A stretch of 64,000 nucleotides of DNA from Siphonodentalium dalli (lineage: Eukaryota > Mollusca > Scaphopoda > Gadilida > Siphonodentaliidae), in assembly GCA_032622095.1 (NCBI GenBank), contig CP136064.1, positions 134,113,129 to 134,177,128 on the forward strand. The letters run 5' to 3'. The notes beneath the pieces are model-generated. The model saw only the letters and a list, made by a program, of their open reading frames with translations, was not told where the DNA came from and did not search any database. A program made the position numbers and the translations under genes. This document shows positions 45,726-57,355 of the stretch, piece after piece (within the stretch, counting starts at the first letter, position 1; each line of letters starts with the position of its first letter).

Positions 45726-47470
45726 TTGGTTGGTTGGTTGGTTGTAATTTCCTCCGTTGTCTTCGGAGAACCCTGTATTAAACAGGTACACAATATCGAC
45801 TGCTGATCAGTTTCTGGTAAGAGGATTAGTTTCCAGCAGCAGTAGATAGTCAGAAGGAATGTAGGAAGAATTTTCCAAGAATAGCAGGAGAGAGTTCCGC
45901 AAGTATTACCGCACATACATGTATACTATATACCACTATTATATTAGATTGATAGAGGTTAGTATCGAGCATAGATTATGCACTATTTCAGAGAGTTAAT
46001 GATTTGTAGTCGTTAGTGCTAGTAGTTAGTATAATCTTCAAATAAATCAAACAATGAAATTTGACTTGAGTCCATGATTAGATTTTGATTGCCTTGGTTG
46101 TCACCTTACGTCTGTTTGCTGATGGTAGCTGCTCGGAAATTATGCAGCTCGAAAATCATTGCTCGACTGATATGTTCGATCTTTTGAACCAGGTCCCAGT
46201 TATTACCGATTAGGTTGGAAATTCTAATATGGGTACAGTCGAGTAAGCAGTGCAGCATTAACTGTTCAGAACAACTAATCTCCTCTGCAACATCTGGACA
46301 GCAACCATTGGAAAGTAGATTCTTCATCGCCTTAATGTGATTACTTCGAACTTCTTCACTAGCTGAGCACTCAAGAAGAAAGTGCTCACGATTTTCTGGC
46401 TTTTCCTTACATAGCAGACAGGTTGGAGAGACTTCAAACTGGTTGAATTGGTGTCTATTTGCTTGAAGTATGTATGTTCCCGTGACTAGTTTTGCTTTCA
46501 CCATCGCCTTCTTCACTTCCCTTTCATTTGCTGGTACGCTCTTCCATAGTGTATGACTCTCAGCTGTCGGGTGACTTTGTAGACTTAAAAATCTCAACGA
46601 AGGTTTACTTTGCATCTCCTCGGTCCATAATGTGTTGAAATAGCTATCGACAGCTGAGTCCATCTGTCTTTTCCAAGTTGCCTTGTCCAGAGGATTCTTA
46701 ATAATGTCGAAGGCGGATGGGAGTTGGTATTTAGCCAGCACTCTTCTTATGTATGAAAACCAGCTTCTGTCACCGATGTCCTTAACAGCAAGCTGTCTGT
46801 TGGCAAGTTTATGCTCGGGTGAGTTAACTCGCATAGCCACTCTATGGAACAGTGTTAAGGCATTCTTTTCTATACTGGCCGTGATCGGGAGGGTACCCAC
46901 AAGCATATAGGCTGCAACGTTCGGACATCTGGATGGTAAATTTTGCAAATCCTTGATAAGACCCATTTCGTATTTCTTCAGAGCTTGCTGCTCTCCTTCA
47001 AGTAGTGTCATCACTTCCAGCCCGTAAGTAATCCGTGGTCTACCAAACAAGGTATACAGCCTGTATGATAGGTATGGGTTAATTCCATTCTTCCCATGTA
47101 GGCCTGCTCCCAGGATAGCATACAGAGATCTTCTACCTTTCTGGATCCGTTGGTCTATCATATCACTCTTTTGATTAGAGCGGGTCAACCCCAGATGTAC
47201 CGTTCTGTTTGTCTCTCTGATTGTATCTTCTCCCATCTTCCATTCATCGTGCTCATTCATTCTCTTTTTGGATGCATTGAAGATAACAATGTCGCTTTTC
47301 GTAGGGTTGATCGTCACTCTATCTTTAGAGGAGATATTGTGTACTGTGTCGAGTGAGAGTTGTAAATCCTCCGGGTTTGTCGCTAGTATTGCTATGTCAT
47401 CGGCTACTACAGGAGCACCAAGGTAGATACTGCCAATGGAAGCTCCGATCCTATTTGACTCCAGAGTATA
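45726..47470 (-). mobile_element. 5'-truncated non-LTR retrotransposon with open reverse-transcriptase C-terminus
   Basis: On the minus strand one frame is open from the truncation at about 47,470 to the stop just below 46,106, about 455 codons. It begins in the reverse-transcriptase palm: IGSIYLGAPVVADDIAILA (about 47,440-47,384) carries the catalytic ADD triad in a V-A-D-D variant of the usual Y/F-x-D-D. It then continues through the thumb (RITYGLEVMTLL) and ends with a zinc knuckle C-x2-C-x8-H-x4-C (CLLCKEKP...HFLLEC, about 46,415-46,362) and a C-terminal helical region. The 3' untranslated part (about 380 bp) ends in an AACC repeat (45,727-45,750). The lack of stops suggests a young insertion. 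The endonuclease and the N-terminal part of the reverse transcriptase are absent. The copy lies in the left TIR of the ATCTT-flanked element, whose right TIR shows the site unfilled by this LINE. Confidence 0.92.
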
Positions 47471-47545
47471 GTTTTAAGTGTACGTGGTGGAAGCGGTTCT
47501 ATGTAGCAGTCTTGAACCCGAGTTGACCTTCCGGTATGGCGGAAG

Positions 47546-50157
47546 TAAAATTTACGTTTCGCGCATGCGCTATGTACAATATTTCGTACTTTAAAATGCA
47601 GAGTTAAAATGACGCGAACAAAGTTTTTCATCTGGCTGAATTCAAACTTAATTGGTTAGAACACGTATTTGAATACGATTATCGGAGTTTACCGAAATTG
47701 AATGTGGTATTGAGTGGGAACGTTACAGCCTTCCATATGATTTCAACGACTATTGGCTGATAAACTGGTTAAAAACTCGATTTGAATTGAAGTTCGGGTG
47801 ACAGTGACTGAGTGACGATGACCGTGAATCGTGATGTTGACATTCACATTGTTGTTGACATTTTTGATTGAATTTTGTTAGCGTCAACACTCGGGTCTCA
47901 ACGAGAGTAATTGAGCAACCTCGGAGATTAAACACTGTGACACCTTGGACACCTGTGTAGACTGATTATACACCAGCGAACATTCTCACAAGAAAAAAAA
48001 CACAACACAAGTGTCTGAACTTACTGAAGACAGTGAAGACTTGAAGTGATCTATTATTATTAATGACATTATAATGTTGTCAAATTTATGCAAGTGACTA
48101 CTGGAACACAACAACAACACTCAAGTCTCCACAGTGTGTAATGTATAGCAACAGAAATGAAAATGTACAAACTACAACTGTGGAATTTACAGTTACTATC
48201 ACTACTGCCTAGTACTGGCACTAGTAAATTTAAAATGACTGTTTCCAAGTAGTATTTCATGTGGTATAAAATAAACAACCTAACGTGGAAGGTGTATTTA
48301 AGTATTTTATTAACACTTAGCTCTAGGCTGTTATTAGCCAAATATTCTACAATAAATCTAGTTCAGTCATGAACATAGTGAGTCATAGTGCCTACCCTTC
48401 TAGTTCGACTACAGCAATCTGCGAGAGCGGTCATAATGACTCATATTGACCTACAATGTCCTACATGTATAATAAATCCTGCTAGAAGCTAAGGTTTGGC
48501 ACAGCGATATAGACATAACATTGGCAATTAAGTTGCCAGTTATAATATATGATTTCTTTCCAATTGCCTGGCATAAAAATTGCTATTGAAATTTGAGAAT
48601 AGGTGCGATTGACTTCAGACTCATTTTCACTTCTCATTCCTATGATTTGCATCATAGTAGTCTCAAATTCTCAATCCAGGATTAAATTTCAAGTCTGCCA
48701 CAGCTAGTGCGAGTCAATTGTTGTGATCGGGTATTCACAATTGACAGATCGTGTATTTATATTTAATTTAATTACTTAATACTTGATAAGTTGCTCAAAA
48801 GTATGTACTAACCACTTAACTACATATTGATTCATTTGGTGCAAATTCATAGCAAGTACCATAATAAATCAAATTTGAAAATCAGTGTTCTTGAATCAAT
48901 CTCTCCATGATGTCATCAGTGGTACCATCCCTACCTCTCCCTCACCTGATCTCAGACTCCAACTGATGTTGAATACTAGTACTAATTATAACAGATAGAG
49001 GTGATTTCTGTGTACCAGATAGTCTGGAACTGTAAGATATATCTAATTGAGAATGATTGTCTGGGAGCCAAATTCAATACTTTACGTTTAAGTATTCCAA
49101 AAACTAGATAGAATGAAGCTCTAATTCATTGTTTTTAGTAGTATTTGAGATCATTTAACTCAATAAATTTATATTCATATGCCCTGCTTTTCTTGTAACA
49201 TTTTAAGAATACTAGATTAAACTAACTGAATTTCCATTGTTGATGATATTTTTTTCAAACTAAAGTGTTTAAAATAAGAGGAAAGTTAAAATGAATTTGC
49301 ACATTAAACACCTGTTGTTTTTTCTATTTCATTTGCACCAAAACAAAAACACCAAAAATGATTTTTTTGGGAAAAGAGTGAAGACTAAACATTCATAGGG
49401 CCATAATTTAATTTTCTTCATTTTTTTTTATTGTAATTCTAGTTTGTTCGATCTAGTATGCTTAATGTTAATATGAGAAAAGTAGAGCATATGGATTTCA
49501 ATTATTTAATTTTGCTCTAGCTTTTAAAATACTTTTCCAGAAAATGTGGAATTTGGCACATTCCCACAGTTTCTTTCTTTAAGTTGATAATTACAAACGC
49601 TCTTTATTTGTAATTGTTAGTGCCTCTTTAAGTCATCTGAGGTCAATATCAACTATCCCATGACACTCCCTGTGTCAATTTATCTGTGTGTGGCTGTGTG
49701 CACAAATTATCCCACATATCTTCTGAGCTGATAACAAGCACTCTTCATTGATCATCTACATGTACTGGTATGTTTTTTTTACTAAGTTAAAAAAAACGCA
49801 TTTAGTCCCTTTAAATACAAAAAATAAATATCAGAATATTTTCGACTTATAGCCTAGTTAGTTTGAAATATACCAGGTATGAAACTCCAAAAAAAATTGG
49901 GGTGGGGTGTCTGGTGGATAAACCCCACCCCTATCACCATGTGCATTGTTTAGTTATAAAAGGGTTAATTCAAATGGAGTATTTAGTATTATTTACTGAA
50001 AATGAACAAGTCATTCACATTATTTACCCAAAATTCAGTCTAGTTTGGACACAAGTGAAACAGATACATGTATGTACAATACTAGTACTACAATATTGAC
50101 ATTTAAATTTGTTATTATATTCCCAATATTGAGCCAATATGGTCATTTATAATTAAA
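47546..50157. other. Interior of the 8.3 kb transposon, no recognisable coding
   Basis: AT-rich sequence between the two TIRs. Frames are short and unrecognised, and no DDE-like motif could be identified. A protein-level search of all six frames would be needed to rule out decayed transposase exons. Confidence 0.5.
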
Positions 50158-50430
50158 CCTTCCATGACTGGGGCTTCTTGAAATTTTGTGTAAACCCTGT
50201 GCCAATGCATTCTCTTACATATATAAAGATCATGTGCCAGTGCATTCTCTTATATATGAGTCTCCCATAGGGATCCTCACATATATGAGAGAATACATTG
50301 GCCTAACAATATTTACCTCGACCTTGTAAACCAGTACATTCTATTATATATGCAGGGCTCCCTATGGGAGATTCATATATACCGGTAAGAGAATGCACTG
50401 TCACAGGATCATTAATTCTGCAAACGGGTT
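50158..50430. mobile_element. Second copy of the AAGAGAATGCA-hairpin MITE
   Basis: Shares CTTGAAATTTTGTG.AAACCCTG, TGCATTCTCTTA, CTAACAATATTTACCT.GACCTT and CACAGGATCATTAAT with 32,621-32,860, in the same order, with an added CTCCCATAGGGA / TCCCTATGGGAG inverted pair. The terminal CCTT.CATGACTG end is still visible on the left. Confidence 0.72.
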
Positions 50431-50996
50431 AATATAATTTATCTTGGCAAAATATGGACAAACTGATTATAAGTCTTCAACAAAGATGCCTTCTGACATT
50501 CTCTGTACATTCTCTGTACAGATTATACAAAGTTTGAAAGCTTTGGGAAATTAATTTGCCAGTTAATTACTAATATTATGGAGTCACTCATTCGTAGCTC
50601 CATTCATTCATCAATTCAATATTAACTATAAAAGAGTATGAAACTATAATCGATGTAAACAATGTTTCATTGTGTTGACATTTGGCTCTTCAAGTATGAA
50701 AATCTTCTGGAACAGTTTGTTAATAAGGGCATCTCTTCTCCCCTAGTGGAACCCCCAAGCTGTGTTCCATTCACATAACTTGGCTAACAAACCAAGCGAT
50801 TTAATGGAAGTATCGCACATCATACTGCTATGTTATCAAACCACTAGGCATTGCAGTAGAGGATGTCTAACTCTAAGGTTTGAAGGGTGCATAGGAGACC
50901 TGGAATGGGGGGAGGGGAATTAAAATGAAAAATTTATCATTTTTATGCTAAACATCTAGCTTTAAAATTAATTAGATTAGACTGTCACTCAGAGAA
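50431..50996. other. Unassigned transposon interior
   Basis: No gene or repeat was recognised. ACATTCTCTGTACATTCTCTGTACA (50,497-50,521) is a short local duplication. Confidence 0.5.
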
Positions 50997-51290
50997 GGAT
51001 CCAGGGATGTTTTGATACCTGTTACAGGTTTGGGCGCCCAAACTATGGAGACCCAAATGTCCCCAAATTCCAAGTGGATAGTATTTATTCAAGTTGGATT
51101 TTCCATATTTCAAGGAAGTTTCTAAAATTCAAACACATGTAATGCATCATCAACCTGCAGATGATATAGTCTATTATATAGAGCCTTTATTTCCACAATC
51201 AAGTGTCCAGTACTGAATTTGTTAACATCCAAATTTATATGGGGACATACTCAAATACAGAACAGGGGTCCCCAAAAAATCTCTGGATCC
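50997..51290. mobile_element. Small TIR element, GGATCCAGGGAT termini
   Basis: GGATCCAGGGATGTTTTG at 50,997 faces CAAAAAATCTCTGGATCC at 51,273-51,290. The interior includes the TTTGGGCGCCCAAA palindrome and AAATGTCCCCAAATTCCAAG. A related sequence in reverse is at 31,895-32,240. Termini of this kind are widespread in marine invertebrate genomes (general knowledge). Confidence 0.6.
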
Positions 51291-51390
51291 ATCCCTGCTG
51301 TCACTAGTATATATAGTATAAATTAAAAAACAATTCCATACAACTAAAATTACTGTAATTCATTGATTACATCTGTAAAAGTTCATAAAT

Positions 51391-51408
51391 GTTGTTGTTG
51401 TTGTTGTT
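51391..51408. repeat. (GTT)6 microsatellite
   Basis: Six GTT units, flanked by unassigned AT-rich DNA. Confidence 0.95.
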
Positions 51409-52624
51409 GACCCTAAAAGAGTTGTAAAATATGCGAGTTTTAATTACCGTACATCCTTAAGTTAAAGAAAATCAAACTTTGAAGACTCAAATTCTCAATC
51501 ACGGAGTCATAATTAGATCTTCACGATCTGTTTCTCTGTTTCCCCGTTTCTGTTCCATACATGTAATAATCCATTGTCCTGTGAGGCAATGCAACACAAA
51601 TGAAAGAAATTTGAATAATTCACGACGAAAACATCGAGTGACCTCGCCCTCAGATTTATGAATGAAAATCCGCATTAGTACGGCGAATTTCGAAAAAGCG
51701 CGGCATGTTTACATGTGACGTCAGTTGGTTGTTACCATGACGCCATACCGGAAGGTCAACTCGGGTTCAAGACTGCTACATAGAACCGCTTCCGTACGTG
51801 GTACCGAAGTGAACTGACGTACTGCCGATAAAATTGTTTGTGCAGAGCGTTGCGCTGAAGATATTTTAAGCTATCAAATTTTAAGTATACCTACTTAAAT
51901 CCATAAAACATTCCTATTAAAGCAATTTCGAAAGAGACGTTCTGTTGCGGATTTCACCGATAGGTAGTCCCCCTGACGTAAGAAATCTCAATTGACCAAT
52001 CAAAATGTTTAATTCAATAAAATGAACACATTTAGGAATACCTACCACGTTTGTTTAAAAAAGTACGGAAAACCGATTCGTAATGCGATATTATTTCTTC
52101 CACACCGCGGGAAATTAAAATAATTGACACGGATATAGCATTTAAAGGAGATTTATCACGAAATCTATTTGAATTATCACATTAGTATTCATAGAAGAAC
52201 GTATGACGCTATATGCGTTATACATTAACTCTAATCGTTTTTTGTATTAAAAATTAGCTTGTTCAACAGTGGGAATTCTGTTGCAAACTATACACAGAGG
52301 AGGATAACGCGGTTAATCTGTGGCTCGGTTGCGAGGCGGATCTGGTCCCGTAATGTCCAAACCGGGCCCACGCAATCTGCGCAGGTATCGAATGGGATGC
52401 GGAGAAAATAAAGGAATTCATTACTTTCAAATTTCCATTCCATAGGACGATCCCCAGGATCCAAGCAAAGTAGGTATGTATCTAATTTGCTAAAGTAATA
52501 TTGCTAATTATAGTATAACTATGGTGAATCTGTTATTGCAAATACAATACTTGCACTCAAACCATGTTTCACCCAATTGTGCTTGGTCGTTGTTGTTCGA
52601 CTTGTCGACATTGACAAGCTGACG

Positions 52625-52699
52625 CTGCGATGTGACCAGGGATTTGATTACTGTATTGTGCGAAACCCTGGTATCTGTTTCGAGTGTATTCACGAATAG
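52625..52699 (+). pseudogene. Short cysteine-cluster coding remnant
   Basis: 25 codons ending in TAG with C-x6-C-x7-C-x2-C spacing and a PGICFEC core. This recalls the cysteine-rich C-terminal domain of piggyBac-type transposases (xPGLCxxxCF). The stretch is too short for certainty; it could also be chance. Confidence 0.25.
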
Positions 52700-52842
52700 T
52701 GCATTGAAATACTTATTTAATCATCTGTTGTTCACAAATTACTTTCGTTCAGCAGAAACCGAAGTTCCGATGGCCGAGTCAGAATCTCCTGGGGGCAATG
52801 TTCTTGCGGTGGCACATTCCACGTGCATGGTTCCAGCGAGAT

Positions 52843-53055
52843 GCAGAGGTATATGGTCGTGGTAGAGGTAGAGGTAGAGGTCGTGGTGTCGGTAATATTA
52901 TGGATGAGCTAGGCACGTCTGATGACAATGTGCTTGCGGTGGCACTTCCTACATGAGCGGCTCCCACGAAAGGCATGGGTAGTCGTGGTAGACCTAAAGG
53001 TCGTGGTGGTAACATATGTGCTAAAAGAGGACGGGGTCGCGGAAGTCAGGAATAG
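52843..53055 (+). pseudogene. RG-repeat C-terminal tail remnant in the foldback element
   Basis: 71 codons in one frame: YGRGRGRGRGRGVG, a spacer with DDNVLAVALPT, an in-frame TGA, then GSRGRPKGRGG and KRGRGRGSQE before TAG at 53,053. The segment NVLAVA also occurs upstream in another frame (about 52,797-52,814), so a unit of about 120 bp appears duplicated. RG-rich tails bind nucleic acid in many proteins (general knowledge). Probably the end of the gene of the autonomous foldback element, now broken. Confidence 0.5.
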
Positions 53056-53864
53056 AATTGAATAAAATATCAAGTGTTCAATCGGATGTTTGTGTCTGTC
53101 CAGTGTCACAATTTTCATTGCTTATGTTTCTTATGTAAATTAAGAAATTCCAGTTTTTACACGTTGTACATATAATATATTCTCGTGATGCGTTACATGA
53201 TAGAGTTCCAGATTTGCTCATTCTATGGTACCAAATTAATTCCCACTGTTGAACAATCTAATTTTTAATACAAAAAACGATTAGAGTTAATGTATAACGC
53301 ATATAGCGTCATACTTTCGTCTATGAGTAATACTAATGTGATAATTCAAATAGATTTCGTGATAAATCACCTTTAAATGCGAAATCCACGTCAATTATTT
53401 GAATTTCCCGCGGTGTGGAAGAAATAATATCGCATAACGAATCGGCTTTCCGTACTTTTTTAAACAAACGTGGTAGGTATTCCTAAATGTGTTAATTTTA
53501 TTGAATTAAACGTTTTGATTGGTCAATTGAGATTTCTTACGTCAGGGGGACTACCTATCGGTGAAATCCGCAATAGAACTTCTCATTCGAAATTGCTTTA
53601 ATAGGAATGTTTTATGGATTTAAGTAGGTATACTTAAAATTTGATAGCTTAAAATATCTTCAGCGCAACGCTCTGCACAAACAATTTTATCGGCAGTACG
53701 TTAGTTCACTTCAGTACCACATACACTTAAAACTGGCTCTGCAATGGCATGCGCCATCTCATATTTCCAACGCAAAGGAACAAAACATGAATATGATATA
53801 GTCATATTCCACTATAATAGTCAAATATAGCTATAATAGCGGAATTCAGGATGTGCCAGACCTG

Positions 53865-54036
53865 ATCTTGTTCCACATTTGCAGCCTCTGCTGCAAAATG
53901 TCCCCGCATCCAAACAGGGACACGATGTCCGCAACGAACGAGACGTGGCCGACTTCCTCCACGCGCATACATTCCCGCATGAACAATTAACAGCCCCCGG
54001 ATCGCTTCCAAATCTATTTTTTAAACGTTCCGCCAT
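53865..54036 (-). pseudogene. Cys-rich CXC-like reading frame cut by the ATCTT-flanked transposon
   Basis: 57 codons from ATG at 54,036 on the minus strand. The pattern NCSCGNVC, then SCPCLDAG, then FCSRGCKCG gives C-x-C-x3-C ... C-x-C-x6-C-x3-C-x-C, the spacing style of CXC/CRC-type (tesmin-like) zinc-binding repeats known from some kinesins and transposon-borne proteins. The frame then runs into the transposon terminus (GLAHPEF is TIR sequence, not its own). The continuation lies 8.3 kb away at 45,479-45,593. No upstream exon or promoter was recognised. It may be a host exon or another transposon's gene. Confidence 0.5.
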
Positions 54037-54604
54037 TTTTATATTATTAATGCGTGTCCGTCAGCATTATTTTTAGATCGATGATGCATTCTGGTCTTTC
54101 TGACCCTTGACCCTTCGACCAATGCTTGCAATATCTAAACACCGATTTACGATGAAGGCCTGGGTTTGCTGGTGCGCGCGCCACCATGGCAATCCGATTA
54201 TTCTGGGCAAGAATAATTTCATATAGAAATAACAGTACTATCACTTTAATAAATGCTAACAGCATGCATGAATGAAGTAAAATTAATTCACGACTTGATT
54301 CAATTGTTATTTGACAGCATGTAGTGTAGGCTACACGCAGTTTCGTTTATTGCATTTACTAAGCGTCTTATTTGTATAATTTGCTCGGTTTTCAAAGTCA
54401 ATGTAATAAGAGTGTACTCGAAAGTCGAATTATGCCAAAACAATAGATTAGAGTGACTCCCCTTCTATTGCTATTGTAATGACTGCGTGAAGCACAGCCT
54501 CGGTTAACTTTGTCAATCTATTATACAGAGACTTCTTTGCATCAATTAGCTTGGTCAGAAGGAAATTGCAAAAATAATTTACATTATATATTGCTCTGAA
54601 TCAG
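54037..54604. other. Unassigned end of the spacer between the inverted arms
   Basis: No repeat or gene recognised. AGAGTGACTCCCCTT (54,450-54,464) recalls the interior of the 29.8 kb MITE. Confidence 0.45.
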
Positions 54605-55038
54605 TGTAGTATATTTTATTAAAGGGACATCTCCTGCATAGATATATACCATTTCCATGGCCGTAAATAGGCAATTAGGGGTTACTGGGGGTTTGCTTAT
54701 TGGTGTACTTATTGACTTGAAATAGGGGGAAAACCCCTATTTTCATAATATCAGCATCCCTGTCCCCAAGAATTTGTGTCTCCATCCCTGAGATATAGTA
54801 TTTTTATAAAAGAGACATATCCTGCACAGATCTATACCATTCCCATGGTCATAAAACATCTTGGGGTTACTGGGGGATTGTTTCCATCATATGGTGGGTC
54901 TATATAAACTTTATTGATGTGTTTAGGCCTGTGCCATTTGAAATTAATTCGTGGGGGAATCAATGTTTTGAGCTAAAGTGTAAATAAATAATAAATGTGA
55001 AAATGCTTGAGGAATGAGGGTAAATAAAATATGCTTAA

Positions 55039-55507
55039 AGGTACTCAACCCGATAAAACTCCTCTCAATTACTATTTCAATGGCTTCGGGGGTCAAAAAT
55101 ATTTGATTCGAGTCGAGGAAGTCACCCATCAAAGCTCAGATTTGTTAGATATCGATTTTAGAAATCTATTATTTTTCATTATCGGGAATACTATCTGGCC
55201 CAGAACTCAGTAAAAATTGCGTTAAAATTACCACTTGATTTTAGAGTTATCCATCCTTGTCTGTTTGAATAGATTTGGAGAACACATCCAGAGCAGATTA
55301 CGGCAGTTAGTAGTACTGATCTCGAGTTTATAACAAATTTCAAAAATCAATATCTAATAACTCTGAGCTTTGTTTGATGGGTTCCTCGACTCGAATCAAA
55401 TATTTTTTACCCCCAAAGCCAAAGAAATAGTAATATAGGACCCTCCGATCGGATTGTTGTTGTTGGAATCTGTTGAGATGGGGACCCTCTTTACGGGTTG
55501 AGTACCT
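55039..55507. mobile_element. TTAA-flanked foldback MITE, family A, copy 4 (mirror of copy 3)
   Basis: Same 469-bp element in the right arm, with TTAA at 55035-55038 and 55508-55511. Insertion therefore predates the inverted duplication. Confidence 0.95.
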
Positions 55508-57082
55508 TTAAGTGTAGATCAATTATACCTAAAAAGAACCTTCCAGAAACGTAAAACTTAAATAAATAAACTTGTCTTGATGTCGCTAATGCATAGATCA
55601 TTGTGTGAATGGAAAATGAGCGAGCAACTGACATTAAATGTCACTATCAACGGATAGAAAGTATCTGACTATCAATGGGTAAAAAATATCTGTCATCAGT
55701 GCATCAAGCCAATCAGTGAATTATTTGCTTGTCTATCAACTAAGATGATCTCTGGCAAGACCTAAAGTATCCAAGTCTGATAGAGTGATGTGACTATGTT
55801 TATTTCCATCAAAACAGCTTCTGAAACAGGTTAAACTGTTATTTGAACTAAATGAGATAGATCATTCCCAGTCATATGAGTAATATCAGTACAGCTTTAT
55901 TCAGTTTTGAACCAAATTTAGTGAAATTTGGGAGGTGGGTGTGAACAAATTGGGAGTAAAAAACATATTGGTTTTGCAGGTTTGGTGGTGATGGGTCCCC
56001 GAAAATGCCAGATGCAAAAAAAAATTCATTCCTTCCTGCAAATTTTTTACTACCCCCATCCCCCTGCTCCACCTACAATCTTTGCATCAGCTTATACCGA
56101 GGTAAAATAGCCGAAGAACCCAATCATGCTAATTTATTGTGCTGCATAAATCATACATGTATATGCTAAGCATAGTCAGTTAATAAATGTTAACACATCC
56201 TCCAATAAAGGGGTTTCAGTTTTTAATTTTCCAACAATTGGAAAGATATAGGTACCAGTTGAAAACAATTTCCAGAGTATATGCAAAGTTAATGCACATT
56301 TACTGATATAAGCTAATTATGATAAAACCATTCAATTAAGCTTTAAGGTAGCAATACACGATTTCCAGCAATTTTGCCAACCTGGGAGGGGGTACTGTAC
56401 TTCAAATCAATGCTAAGCCATTATCGTTGGCATATATCCAATCAAGCATGTTTTAATTTCGACAGAAATTTTAGGTGTAATCATTTAAATGTACTTTTGG
56501 TTCTTCGTACAATATGTCATTGAGTTATGCCCCTTGGTTTGCACACACGAACCGCTCAATTTTACCCATTTTTTTCACTCAAATTGGCCATTTTCTACCC
56601 AAAAACAGACCATGATAGAGCGAATGTCAATAAATAAGATTCTTCCACCTGATAGAGCTGAGAAATATTTGAAATAGAAAAAAAGTTATCGTATCAATTT
56701 GAAAAAAAAGTCTTGCGAGCCCAGATGACAGAATTCAGGGGAGAGAAATCGGGCTATTTTCCTGTAACCAATAACACTGAGTTGGCCTTCACTGAATACG
56801 AAAACCCTGTTGCGTATCCAAATTTTTCACTTTTTTGAGAACTTTCCCAGTTTTGTAAAATAAATAAACCTTCAAACCAGTAACGACACAGTTAACACAG
56901 ACTACACTGGCCGTTATGCCCCCCAGATATTTATATTTCTATTTTTCAGACCCCCTACAACCTGTGAAATTGTGTACTTCTACCTAAGCATAAATATATT
57001 GCTCTAAAGTATCATTGTATTATGGTAAATCATAATTCAGTTACCCTTAACCACCATTGTTTGTTTTACCTCTCTCATCTTG

Positions 57083-57355
57083 GATAAAATGGTATGACAT
57101 AAATGGTATCAGTGTGTGGAGCCTTCCCCTATTAGTTGACTCAAAGACTGAGATACTACTATGTCAAAGGTTTCAACTTGAGCGGAATTCTGAAAGAGCA
57201 TGTCTGAACTGTGTGTGAGTGAATTGTGCTTCAGTCTAATTCATGAGAATGGATTACTCTTATTAAGCGAACCATTATTTCGCTTAAGACAGCCAAGGGT
57301 ATAATAAGTGACGGCATTGCCCACACTGATACCATTTATGTCATACCATTTTATC
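57083..57355. mobile_element. Mirror copy of the 276-bp perfect-TIR MITE
   Basis: GATAAAATGGTATGACATAA at 57,083 and its complement ending at 57,355. It differs from the left copy by a small indel (CTATTAG here against CTATAAATAG on the left, read on opposite strands). Confidence 0.82.

Larger units (their letters stand above)
51794..53724. mobile_element. 1.93 kb foldback element with ~480-bp TIRs, inserted in the right TIR of the 8.3 kb element
   Basis: GTACGTGGTACCGAAGTGAA at 51,794 is mirrored by TTCACTTCAGTACCACATAC at 53,705-53,724. The pairing continues through TTTGTGCAGAGCGTTGCGCT, TAGTCCCCCTGACGTAAGAA, GCGGGAAAT and GGGAATT to about 52,275 / 53,235. The core (52,280-53,230) contains a Cys-cluster remnant and an RG-rich coding remnant. 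In the left TIR of the host element (47,471-47,500) the target is free of this insertion but reads CTTCC-ACCACGTAC-ACTTAA, retaining nine bases that equal the element's right terminus. Confidence 0.85.
45594..53864. mobile_element. 8.3 kb composite transposon, CAGGTCTGGC termini, ATCTT duplication
   Basis: CAGGTCTGGCACATCCTGAA at 45,594 is mirrored at 53,845-53,864, and ATCTT lies directly outside both ends (45589-45593 and 53865-53869). The TIRs are about 205 bp and continue inwards through ATTTCCAACGCAAA, GGCTCTGCAATGGCATG, ACTTAAAAC, AACCGCTTCC and GAGTTGACCTTCCGGTATGG, but each TIR is interrupted: the left by a LINE (45,726-47,470), the right by a long-TIR foldback (51,794-53,724). Net of these the element is about 4.6 kb and encodes no recognisable transposase. 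A 5-bp duplication with CAGG...CCTG ends could fit a hAT variant; this is inference. Confidence 0.83.

Noticed and set aside
11120..54200. tRNA or 5S rRNA genes
   Set aside because: Scanning for T-arm consensus (GTTCGAATC-like) found only isolated partial matches such as 11,174 and 3,607 with no cloverleaf context.
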